11,873 bases of DNA, from positions 1 through 11,873 of the forward strand of contig JBKHKH010000054.1 in assembly GCA_046537735.1 (NCBI GenBank), in the 5' to 3' direction. The translations under genes were made by a program, and so were the position numbers. Below the pieces are notes generated by a model. That model did not search any database, was not told where the DNA came from, and was given only the letters and a program-made list of their open reading frames with translations. The stretch's first letter is position 1. The number at the start of each line of letters is the position of its first letter. Shown in pieces: positions 1-5,626 of the stretch. Source of the stretch: JdFR-22 sp046537735. GTDB lineage: Archaea > Halobacteriota > Archaeoglobi > Archaeoglobales > Archaeoglobaceae.

Positions 1-100
1 GTACTCACAAAATTTTCCTGGAATTAAATAAAATAAATAAAAGACTTCATGATCACAGAATTAGGGGATGGATATGACGAGAGATAAAAAGATACTTAGA

Positions 101-115
101 AAAGTTAAAAATACT
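101..115 (+). promoter_or_regulatory. Possible TATA region for the 469-residue gene
   Basis: An A/T-rich stretch containing AAAGTTAAAAATA lies about 20-30 bases before a plausible transcript start near 131-135, giving a leader of roughly 15 bases with an AAGGGG ribosome-binding site at 137-142. Archaeal promoters have this geometry, but the whole region is AT-rich, so the call is weak. Confidence 0.3.
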
Positions 116-147
116 ATTATTACCTAATAGATAGATAAGGGGTTCCG

Positions 148-1557
148 ATGAACTGGCCAGCTTATGGTGATATATCTTCTGGAGATTTTGACCCTAAAAA
201 TAATGTATATTTTAAAATAGAGAACTCTACTTACCAGTACATCGATTTTCCTAACTACTATATATACCAATTTATGAACGAGATTGCCAGGATAGCTGTT
301 TCCTGCCCCCACCAACCAGAAGAGCAATATGAGAAAGCACTGGAACTGAAGGAGGAGTATGAAAGAATATTCTACGAAGAGGGGATTGACTTTTTGACCT
401 TCTCAATTTTAAAGCGCCAGGAAAATCCTCTGCTATTCAGTATAAGTGTTCAAATAGATGAACAAAAATTCAAGGATTTTATGGAGAGATTCCCTACATC
501 CAGAACTCCACTCAAAGAGAAATATCGCTACCTGTGGAGATGCAGACTTGTGTCTCTCGAAGTTGCAAGCAAATCGGAGGAGCCGGTATCGGAAGTTGTT
601 GAAGATGTGCAGGAAAAAGTACAGGAATATATCGATGAAGATCTAAGAACTCTAGAAGATAAGATCAATGCATTCCTCGCTAACTCAGGAAAATGGAGAG
701 AGACTTTGCAAATCTTTTGGGGGAAAAGAAGAATAGGAGTATCTGACATCTATCCCAGCACTTTTATCTGTTTATTGGAGATGGAAGGAATAGTTAGACA
801 TATCAGATCTCTTATCTTCTCCGGATCCATTCCTTCCTGTTATCGAGAGATGAGAAAACTCTTGGAAGATCTTAGCTGGGCTATCTTTGATGATTTTCTA
901 TTCATGTACTACAGAAGCAAGCCTAACAAGGATCCATTCTACTTCTATAGTGAGTACTGGTTCCAGCTGGAAAATACTCGGGAGAACCGTCGAAATTTTG
1001 AGAATAAAGTCAATGAACTGCGAGATAGGATCTATGATCACTGCGCAAAACCCGATATGAGATATGCAGATAAGTATGGGATCGGAAAAGGCCAGGTAAA
1101 GGCTGAGTTGAAGAAAAGGATGTCACTTCCACTTTATATTATGCTAGCAGGGACATACCCACTACAAATTGACAAGTTTAAGCCTCTCCTCTACAAGACC
1201 TTCGAGCTGGTCTTGAAAGGTCTAAAAGGTGGTAGGGGTCTGGGAAAATCAGATAAAAAATTTGTGGAGGAAATGGGCGATCTGGTAGCTGATAGCAGTG
1301 GTGGAAACTCAGTTCCTCCGTTCCCTTCTACTAGAGGAGTTATCAGTTTCTTAGAAGATATTTGGCATGATAGACTGGAGAATAGGTTAACAAATATCTA
1401 TGATCAATATGGCTTTTTTAACCATCCTTACATGTATTCCTGGCAAGTATATACCCTCTCATCCATAGCGGAATTTAAGATCCTGAATTGCGAGGTCAGT
1501 AACTTCATTGACAGTATTACAGATTTGATGGAAACCTACATGGAAAATTACCGCTAA
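148..1557 (+). CDS. Hypothetical protein, 469 residues
   Basis: I do not recognise this protein. The frame is open for 469 codons, starts with ATG five bases after a GGGG ribosome-binding site and ends just before a hairpin/T-tract. There is no signal peptide or clear membrane segment, so it is probably cytoplasmic. The N-terminal part (about 20-135) is rich in aromatic residues and mixed in character. A charged, probably helical stretch covers about 55-80 and 140-180. Residues 225-255 (around CYREMRKLLEDLSWAIFDD) look like an amphipathic helix pair. R292 and H298 (RDRIYDH) form an R-x5-H pattern that occurs in HEPN ribonucleases, but nothing else I can see supports that family. A Gly/Lys-rich loop lies at 358-370. 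It seems monocistronic. No neighbour suggests a function. Confidence 0.85.
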   Translation: MNWPAYGDISSGDFDPKNNVYFKIENSTYQYIDFPNYYIYQFMNEIARIAVSCPHQPEEQYEKALELKEEYERIFYEEGIDFLTFSILKRQENPLLFSISVQIDEQKFKDFMERFPTSRTPLKEKYRYLWRCRLVSLEVASKSEEPVSEVVEDVQEKVQEYIDEDLRTLEDKINAFLANSGKWRETLQIFWGKRRIGVSDIYPSTFICLLEMEGIVRHIRSLIFSGSIPSCYREMRKLLEDLSWAIFDDFLFMYYRSKPNKDPFYFYSEYWFQLENTRENRRNFENKVNELRDRIYDHCAKPDMRYADKYGIGKGQVKAELKKRMSLPLYIMLAGTYPLQIDKFKPLLYKTFELVLKGLKGGRGLGKSDKKFVEEMGDLVADSSGGNSVPPFPSTRGVISFLEDIWHDRLENRLTNIYDQYGFFNHPYMYSWQVYTLSSIAEFKILNCEVSNFIDSITDLMETYMENYR

Positions 1558-1589
1558 AATGAAATTTATATTGATTAAAAATAATAAAT

Positions 1590-1608
1590 GTAATAGTTAT
1601 TACTTTTT
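1590..1608. terminator. Bidirectional hairpin/T-tract terminator
   Basis: GTAAT (1590-1594) and ATTAC (1599-1603) form a five-base-pair hairpin with a four-base loop, followed by TTTTT (1604-1608), 33 bases after the stop of the 469-residue gene. On the minus strand it is followed by an A/T-rich run with several Ts. It overlaps the stop codon of the small minus-strand gene, so it could end transcripts from both sides. Archaeal termination depends mainly on the T-tract, and the stem is weak. Confidence 0.4.
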
Positions 1609-1710
1609 ATAGGATTGTAGTTTGGATTTTATACCTTTAGTAGCGAGCCTGTGCTGAACCAATCTTGTTTTGTGTTTACTCATTCCTTTCTGAAGGCGTT
1701 TTATCTTCAT
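1600..1710 (-). CDS. Small highly basic peptide, 36 residues
   Basis: This short gene is supported by signals, not by recognised homology. ATG at 1710-1708 is preceded by GAGGTGGGG (1722-1714), a strong archaeal ribosome-binding site, and by a TATA-like box at 1756-1748, about 25 bases ahead of an expected start near 1726. The product begins MKIKRLQKGMSK and ends KLQSYKK, followed by two consecutive TAA stops. It has 10 Lys, 3 Arg and 2 His and no acidic residue, which gives a net charge near +13 and suggests binding to RNA, DNA or the ribosome. It has no Cys and no hydrophobic segment. It could be a small nucleic-acid-binding protein or a ribosome-associated peptide. The family is unknown to me. 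Confidence 0.6.
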   Translation of the reverse strand: MKIKRLQKGMSKHKTRLVQHRLATKGIKSKLQSYKK

Positions 1711-1747
1711 TTTACCCCACCTCTAATAATACTATGTAACTTATTCT

Positions 1748-1756
1748 ATAAAATAC
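1748..1756 (-). promoter_or_regulatory. TATA-like box of the small basic peptide gene
   Basis: On the minus strand TATTTTATA lies about 26 bases ahead of A/G residues near 1726, which would give a leader of about 15 bases that starts just before the GAGGTGGGG ribosome-binding site. The spacing matches an archaeal promoter. Confidence 0.4.
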
Positions 1757-1991
1757 TATCGGAGGCTTAGATATGTAAACAAGGGACAGAATTATACTAT
1801 TGATTTTAGAATTGTGAATTAGACGGCCAGGGATAGATTCAGGTTTTTTCAGGTCTCCATTGGTCTAAAAATTTAAGACGGAAAATAGGAGAACGGATTG
1901 AAATATAATAGTCTTATGAAATAAATTTTTTTAAATTTTTTATCTAAAATTAAGATAGTACTACACCGGATTGTAAAGTATAAGTATAACA

Positions 1992-2005
1992 GTAAAGTTT
2001 TTAAA
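1992..2005 (+). promoter_or_regulatory. BRE/TATA promoter of the coiled-coil gene
   Basis: GTAAAG followed by TTTTTAAA fits an archaeal BRE-TATA arrangement. The predicted start, about 25 bases on (around 2027), leaves a leader of some ten bases that contains the TTGGTGAT ribosome-binding site of the gene starting at 2038. Confidence 0.5.
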
Positions 2006-2037
2006 CATGTTTTCACGAATAATTATTTGGTGATAAA

Positions 2038-2505
2038 ATGGGTGGAAACCTAGAAGAAATAGAATATATAGATAGTAAACTTAGAGAAGTTAGTGGCGAG
2101 CTAGGGAACATTAAAAAAGAGTGGTTCTCAGCTGTCGAAGAAGCAAACGTACAGGAGCTAGGAAACATTGTAGATAGGCTGAGAGAAGTGAACACCGATA
2201 TACAAAGCGTGATCTCCAGCACGGAGAAAATGAAGTCTTCAGGAGTTATGGCTCCTCCCGAATATATGGCTGAGCCATTGCTCGTTTGCTGGCAGGTTGA
2301 GAAAGAAGGCGGAGAAGTATCCAAGGAGAGGCTAAGAGAGATCGCAAGAGAATACGGTCAGTCAGGTGTTCTGGGAAGCTATTTTGTTGGAGAAGAGCCT
2401 TTGCTAACAAAGGTGGATATCAGCAGAAGAGCTCTCACTTCAAAAGGTAAGAAATTAGTGGAAGGTTACCAGGACTGGCTCGATAAACAGGATAGTGCCA
2501 CATAA
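2038..2505 (+). CDS. Coiled-coil protein with winged-helix-like C-terminal domain shared with the HdrB-like protein
   Basis: The 155-residue product is unknown as a whole. Residues 5-66 form heptad-like charged helices (EEIEYIDSKLREVSGEL and following), probably a coiled coil or helical hairpin, joined by a short linker (70-78, with APPEY) to a C-terminal domain at 79-151. That domain matches residues 331-403 of the HdrB-like protein at 8270-9496, with 55 of 73 positions identical by hand count and no gaps. Its pattern, a helix with KERLREIxREYGQSGVLGS followed by a basic strand region and RALTxKxxKLVE, resembles a winged helix, but I see no metal-binding or catalytic residues. The ATG follows GGTGAT by three bases. 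It may bind the same partner or nucleic acid as the HdrB tail, or have arisen by duplication of it. Confidence 0.85.
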   Translation: MGGNLEEIEYIDSKLREVSGELGNIKKEWFSAVEEANVQELGNIVDRLREVNTDIQSVISSTEKMKSSGVMAPPEYMAEPLLVCWQVEKEGGEVSKERLREIAREYGQSGVLGSYFVGEEPLLTKVDISRRALTSKGKKLVEGYQDWLDKQDSAT

Positions 2506-2506
2506 A

Positions 2507-2560
2507 CTAAGTGTATTTGATTAAATATAATTTTATATTTTATTTATTTTTTCCACTTAG
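2507..2560 (+). terminator. T-rich terminator region
   Basis: Right after the stop codon, CTAAGTG (2507-2513) and CACTTAG (2554-2560) are perfect inverted repeats bracketing an A/T-rich stretch with the T-run TTTATTTTTT. T-runs of this kind end archaeal transcripts; the pairing arms may be incidental. Confidence 0.35.
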
Positions 2561-2675
2561 GAGGATCCAGTGGTTTAAAAGCTAATCTACTCGCTTTTAT
2601 ACTCAAGTAGAAAATACGTTTGGTTAATAAGTTATTTCGGTATATTTCTCTATTTGATAACATGAGTTCTTTTAT

Positions 2676-2690
2676 CGAAAGCTTTTTAAA
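2676..2690 (+). promoter_or_regulatory. BRE/TATA-like box ahead of RNA element A
   Basis: CGAAAGCTTTTTAAA is a good BRE-TATA match. The predicted start falls about 25 bases downstream (near 2712), at the beginning of the structured element at 2712-2777. Confidence 0.45.
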
Positions 2691-2711
2691 GTAGAAAGAC
2701 AATATAAAATT

Positions 2712-2780
2712 AAGGGTTAAGGATAGGTGACAAAGTCGGGTGAAACCATCCTTTAAACCTCACCCCATTTTTTTATATCC
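2712..2780 (+). ncRNA. Candidate structured small RNA, copy A
   Basis: This element shares with copy B the 14-base block GGATAGGTGACAAA (2721-2734), a GGGTG block, and CCATCCT (2746-2752), in the same order and followed by CCC and a T-run. GGATAGG can pair with CCATCC (one bulged A), and GGGTGA (2738-2743), inside that loop, can pair with TCACCC (2760-2765) downstream, giving a pseudoknot. TTAAGGATA and the later TATCCGTTAA could instead form an outer stem that competes with the first helix. A TATA-like box precedes it and TTTTTTT (2768-2774) ends it, so it could be an independent transcript of about 60 bases. It matches no RNA family I recognise. No expression evidence is available here. Confidence 0.4.
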
Positions 2781-2960
2781 GTTAAATTGAGATTAAACAC
2801 CAAGTAAATTTCTTTTAATTTTTGAATATAAAAAATAAGATCAATTTAAAAAAAATTTCTTTTAATCGATAGTTTAATTGTTTAAATCGTATCTAATTAG
2901 TCAGGTAATTACATTTTATCAATAACATTTTATTAATAATGTAGTCGCTTTGACCATAAG

Positions 2961-2970
2961 TTTTATATAA
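2961..2970 (+). promoter_or_regulatory. TATA-like box ahead of RNA element B
   Basis: TTTTATATAA, preceded by CATAAG, resembles a TATA box and would start transcription near 2993, just before element B. A second candidate, AGTTTAAAAAG at 2997-3007, lies too close to the element's 5' stem to be preferred. Confidence 0.35.
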
Positions 2971-3008
2971 GATAAATGAGGTGCCCCTATAAGCATAGTT
3001 TAAAAAGT

Positions 3009-3111
3009 CTGGGTTGGTTAAAACGGATAGGTGACAAATTGGGTGGCCCGAAGAAGATTTCCATCCTAAACTTCAACTGCATTCCAATCCCAATTTTTTA
3101 ACCAACCCAGT
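3009..3111 (+). ncRNA. Candidate structured small RNA, copy B
   Basis: A perfect 15-base-pair outer stem joins CTGGGTTGGTTAAAA (3009-3023) to TTTTAACCAACCCAG (3097-3111). Inside it, the blocks shared with copy A are GGATAGGTGACAAA (3025-3038), GGGTG and CCATCCT (3061-3067). GGATAGG pairs with CCATCC, and AAATTGGG (3036-3043) pairs perfectly with CCCAATTT (3089-3096), crossing the first helix. In copy A the equivalent crossing helix has a different sequence but still pairs, which argues for conserved structure. A T-run sits in the 3' arm. The alternative is a small inverted-repeat element (MITE-like). A 41-codon frame at 2976-3101 overlaps it but has no ribosome-binding site. Confidence 0.45.
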
Positions 3112-3279
3112 AAAGTAAATTATTCTTTATGGTATTTTAATTTATCGATATTAGCTTTCACTGTAAATATTAGTAGATTCTTATCATTACTTATACGCTT
3201 TGAATTCAGTGATCATCCCGGTTGAGCAGTGATATAAAATCGAAAGTTTTATGTACAGCTATTCTAAACTGCGACCAGT

Positions 3280-3369
3280 CCAAGGGGGAGTTGTTAATTT
3301 TTACCTTTGTGGAATCCGACCCCCCATCAACGGAATCCGACCCCCCATCAAATATGATCTCCCCCTTGG
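3280..3369. repeat. Inverted repeat enclosing two 20-bp tandem repeats; possible insertion-sequence end
   Basis: CCAAGGGGGAG (3280-3290) and CTCCCCCTTGG (3359-3369) are perfect 11-bp inverted repeats. Between them the sequence GGAATCCGACCCCCCATCAA occurs twice exactly (3311-3330 and 3332-3351), with a period of 21 bases. This GC-rich block stands out sharply from its AT-rich surroundings. Several IS families, including IS21, carry multiple short repeats at their ends, so this may be a relic of a lost element; no transposase is visible. It could alternatively be a protein-binding array or a hairpin terminator. Confidence 0.6.
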
Positions 3370-3400
3370 CGTTCTTAAAATAGGTTTTTATAACAAATCA

Positions 3401-3415
3401 ACTAATTCAATTAGT
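3401..3415. repeat. 15-bp palindrome
   Basis: ACTAATT and AATTAGT flank a single C and are exact reverse complements. It lies more than 200 bases ahead of the Hdr operon. It could be an operator, but AT-rich palindromes arise easily by chance. Confidence 0.25.
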
Positions 3416-3529
3416 GAAGAACTAGGGTAGTGGGTTAATGGGCTCTTGATAAATAATATTATCATAATTTTTTATATTTTTTATTGGTAGGAAATCTTTT
3501 AAATTCTGTACCAATTTTCAATTTTAACT

Positions 3530-3553
3530 TATATAAAGTTTGCGTAAACTTTA
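3530..3553 (+). promoter_or_regulatory. TATA-like box overlapped by an 8-bp inverted repeat
   Basis: TATATAAA (3530-3537) is a good TATA match. TAAAGTTT (3534-3541) and AAACTTTA (3546-3553) form perfect 8-bp arms around GCGT, beginning within the TATA box. A regulator bound there would compete with TBP. A start from this box would fall near 3558 and leave a leader of about 130 bases before the Hdr operon. Confidence 0.35.
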
Positions 3554-3610
3554 AATAAAAGACATATCTTTATTATTATATAAAATATTAACAGATATAT
3601 ATTCGGCACT

Positions 3611-3619
3611 TATTTATAG
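3611..3619 (+). promoter_or_regulatory. Proximal TATA-like box of the Hdr operon
   Basis: TATTTATAG is the nearest TATA-like sequence to the first gene of the operon. It predicts a start near 3640, immediately before the inverted repeat at 3644-3665. The AT-rich surroundings make choosing between this and the box at 3530 uncertain. Confidence 0.35.
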
Positions 3620-3643
3620 TAAGAGATACATATTTACCATTGA

Positions 3644-3665
3644 AGACCTCTTAACTGTGAGGTCT
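3644..3665. promoter_or_regulatory. Inverted repeat, possible operator or leader hairpin
   Basis: AGACCTC (3644-3650) and GAGGTCT (3659-3665) are perfect 7-bp arms with an eight-base centre. The repeat lies just after the predicted proximal start and 22 bases before the gene of the small putative DNA-binding protein. It could be that protein's operator, or a hairpin in the mRNA leader upstream of the GGAGGTG ribosome-binding site. Confidence 0.35.
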
Positions 3666-3686
3666 GAATAGGAGGTGGTGTTGGGG

Positions 3687-3836
3687 ATGAAAAAAACGTT
3701 TAACATGAGGAAAACGAAAACTATCCACGTCTCCGAAGAGACAAAAAAGAGGCTGGACGAAATTAAAATCCACAGAAAAGAGCCTTATGAAGATGTTGTT
3801 AGAAGGTTGTTAGACGATTTTAGAGGGGGTTCGTGA
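3687..3836 (+). CDS. Small ribbon-helix-helix/antitoxin-like protein, 49 residues
   Basis: This gene opens the operon. ATG at 3687 follows GGAGGTG (3671-3677) by nine bases; an internal ATG at 3705 lacks such a site. After a basic start, residues 10-48 read as a strand (KTIHVS), a helix (EETKKRLDEIKIHRK) and a second helix (PYEDVVRRLLDDF). This pattern is common in small archaeal ribbon-helix-helix or VapB-like proteins, in which the strand contacts DNA. No toxin gene follows: the next gene starts one base after its stop and encodes an MvhD-like protein, so autoregulation of the Hdr operon is more likely than a toxin-antitoxin role. The family assignment is from pattern only. Confidence 0.75.
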   Translation: MKKTFNMRKTKTIHVSEETKKRLDEIKIHRKEPYEDVVRRLLDDFRGGS

Positions 3837-3837
3837 T

Positions 3838-4314
3838 ATGGAGAAAGGAGAGAGATTAGGATATAGCCCTGGTTATCAACAAGAACAAAGGACCAGAATG
3901 GCAGTTAAATCCAAACCCAGAATCCTGATATTTGCTTCTGAAATGGCTTACAGGGCTGCAGATCAGACTGGGCTGGCGCATAAGGAGTACCCTGTGACCA
4001 CGTATATAGTCAGGATTCCCTGTTCGTCAATGATCAGGCCTGAACTGGTTTACCACGCATTGGAAAAAGGATTTGATGGGGTGTTTATTGCATCGAGTGG
4101 AGACGATTGCCCTTTTATGGGTGAGAAATGTATCGAGAAAACATCAAAAGCGTCTGATGACGCACAGGCGTATCTCAAGGAGAGAGGGATTGAAGTTCAG
4201 AGAGTAAAGTCAGGGGGTATTTGCAGCTCGTGTATGGATGCGTTAGTCAAGCAGATCAAAGACTTCGACGAGACTCTATCTTCTCTAGGACCCTTAAAAG
4301 GGGTGATAGAATGA
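3838..4314 (+). CDS. MvhD/FlpD-like iron-sulfur electron-transfer subunit, variant
   Basis: The 158-residue product aligns by eye with the FlpD domain of MvhD, the small [2Fe-2S] protein that passes electrons from hydrogenase or formate dehydrogenase to HdrA. Recognisable parts are residues 28-56 (ILIFASEMAYRAADQTGLAHKEYP), PCSS at 61-64, EKGFDGVFIA at 76-85 and GDDCPF at 88-93. The usual early FxCxWC motif is absent: residues 32-37 read FASEMA. Cysteines are at 62, 91, 98, 129 and 132, the last two as a CSSC motif near the C-terminus. A cluster may therefore be held differently, or be absent. ATG at 3838 follows GAGGGGG (3822-3828) by nine bases, and the gene overlaps the short hdrA by four bases (ATGA), consistent with translation coupling. 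The likely partner is one of the two HdrA proteins. Confidence 0.8.
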   Translation: MEKGERLGYSPGYQQEQRTRMAVKSKPRILIFASEMAYRAADQTGLAHKEYPVTTYIVRIPCSSMIRPELVYHALEKGFDGVFIASSGDDCPFMGEKCIEKTSKASDDAQAYLKERGIEVQRVKSGGICSSCMDALVKQIKDFDETLSSLGPLKGVIE

Positions 4315-5621
4315 CCTACGATGTTATGGTCATTGGTGGTGGCATCACTGGGATGGAATCTTCTCTCACTTTAGGTGATGCAGGCTACAATGTCCTTCTG
4401 GTGGAGAAATCTCCCAGCATTGGAGGGAAGATGGTGGAATTGAGTAAAGTGTTCCCCACTCTTGATTGCTCTGGTTGTATAACCACACCAAAGATGGCGT
4501 CAACCGCAAACCATCCGAATATAACTGTTATGAGCTACTCTGAACTCCAGGAAGTGTATAAGGAAGATGAAGGCAGATTTAAAATTAAAATCCTTCAGAA
4601 ACCCAGATACATTGATTTTGATGCCTGTATAGGTTGCCAGAGATGTGAACAGGTATGTCCAGTATTTGTACCTAAAGAATATGAATACGGGCTGATCGGA
4701 AGAAAAGCAGCATACGTGCCCTTTGCTATGGCTTCGCCCAGAAAGGCGCTGATAGACCTAGATAAATGCACAATGTGTGGTAGATGCGAAAGGATCTGCC
4801 CTACAGACGCCATAGATTTCCTTCAGGAGCCGGTAACGATCGAGGACGAGGTCAAGGCCATCATAATTGCTACTGGATTCAAACCCTTTGATCCCGGTCT
4901 CAAAAAAGAGTACGGCTACGATAGTTTTGATAACGTCATACACGCTATGCAGATGGAGAGGCTTTTATCTCCTTCAAGACCCTACAACTGGGTTCTACGG
5001 CCATCAGATGGGAAAGAGCCCGATAAGGCCGCCTTTGTCCTGTGCGTAGGTTCCAGAGATAAGACCCTGGATATACCGATATGCTCCAGGGTGTGCTGTA
5101 TGTACTCTGTAAAACAGGCAATTCTATTCGCTTCGGCTTTACCTCTAGCGGATGCCGCTGTATATTATATGGATATCAGAGCATTCGGTAAGGGATTCGA
5201 AGAATTCTATGACATGGCTCAGGGAATGGGAATAGAGTTCATAAAAGGAAGGGTTGCGGAGATAGATGAAAAAGAAAATGGAAATCTGATTCTGAAGTAC
5301 GAGGACTTTGAAGAGGGAATAGAAAAAGAGGACGAATATGACATGGTGGTCCTATCCATAGGACTGAGACCGAACACTGAAGTGGTCAAAGCTTTCAAGA
5401 ACGTGGAGATCGAGCTCGATCCCTTCGGCTTCATAAAGCCAGTAAAAGAGAACGTCAACCCCATATTAACCAGTGTTAGGGGTGTTTTCTCAGCAGGATG
5501 CTCTACAGGACCTAAAGACATTCCTGATTCTGTAGCTGAAGCCAATGCTGCCGCAGTGGAGTGCATGGACTATCTCTACGAAGTTGGGGCCAAAATTGTA
5601 GCTGAAGCGGTGGCGAGGTGA
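4311..5621 (+). CDS. Short HdrA-like FAD/iron-sulfur protein, 436 residues
   Basis: HdrA is the FAD-containing subunit of cytoplasmic heterodisulfide reductase. This version is shorter than the usual 650 or so residues. It begins directly with the FAD-binding Rossmann motif (VIGGGITGMESS, 7-18), then VEKSPSIGGK, FPTLDC with C53 and C56, an inserted ferredoxin domain with two full [4Fe-4S] motifs (C106/C109/C112/C116 and C153/C156/C159/C163), the HdrA signature CVGSRD with CSRVCC (245-263), and a final GCSTGPKDIPDSVAEA (396-411). It lacks the N-terminal CHCG domain and the C-terminal ferredoxin. QmoA of sulfate reducers is similarly short. The start at 4311 is chosen because ATG overlaps the previous stop and follows GGGGTGAT; a longer frame from 4221 lies inside the MvhD-like gene. 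It probably pairs with the long HdrA encoded next. Confidence 0.92.
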   Translation: MTYDVMVIGGGITGMESSLTLGDAGYNVLLVEKSPSIGGKMVELSKVFPTLDCSGCITTPKMASTANHPNITVMSYSELQEVYKEDEGRFKIKILQKPRYIDFDACIGCQRCEQVCPVFVPKEYEYGLIGRKAAYVPFAMASPRKALIDLDKCTMCGRCERICPTDAIDFLQEPVTIEDEVKAIIIATGFKPFDPGLKKEYGYDSFDNVIHAMQMERLLSPSRPYNWVLRPSDGKEPDKAAFVLCVGSRDKTLDIPICSRVCCMYSVKQAILFASALPLADAAVYYMDIRAFGKGFEEFYDMAQGMGIEFIKGRVAEIDEKENGNLILKYEDFEEGIEKEDEYDMVVLSIGLRPNTEVVKAFKNVEIELDPFGFIKPVKENVNPILTSVRGVFSAGCSTGPKDIPDSVAEANAAAVECMDYLYEVGAKIVAEAVAR

Positions 5622-5626
5622 TGAGT

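Noticed and set aside
74..127. 17-codon frame MTRDKKILRKVK ahead of the 469-residue gene
   Set aside because: The upstream AGGGGATGG is a poor site, the frame overlaps the likely promoter, and it is too short to judge.
2976..3101. 41-codon plus-strand frame (MRCPYKHS...) across RNA element B
   Set aside because: It has no ribosome-binding site, the frame in homologous copy A hits a stop after RIGDKVG, and the shared bases follow pairing rather than codons.
3009..3111. tRNA or tRNA-like gene suggested by the GGGTTGG/CCAACCC ends
   Set aside because: There is no T-loop GGTTCRA motif, no D-loop pattern and no anticodon arm.
2506..3686. CRISPR array in the gene-free gap
   Set aside because: Only two 20-bp repeats with a single-base spacer are present; there are no regular spacers and no cas genes.
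3687..4314. Toxin-antitoxin pair formed by the small ribbon-helix-helix-like gene and its downstream neighbour
   Set aside because: The downstream product aligns with MvhD/FlpD and shows no PIN, RelE or HEPN toxin features.
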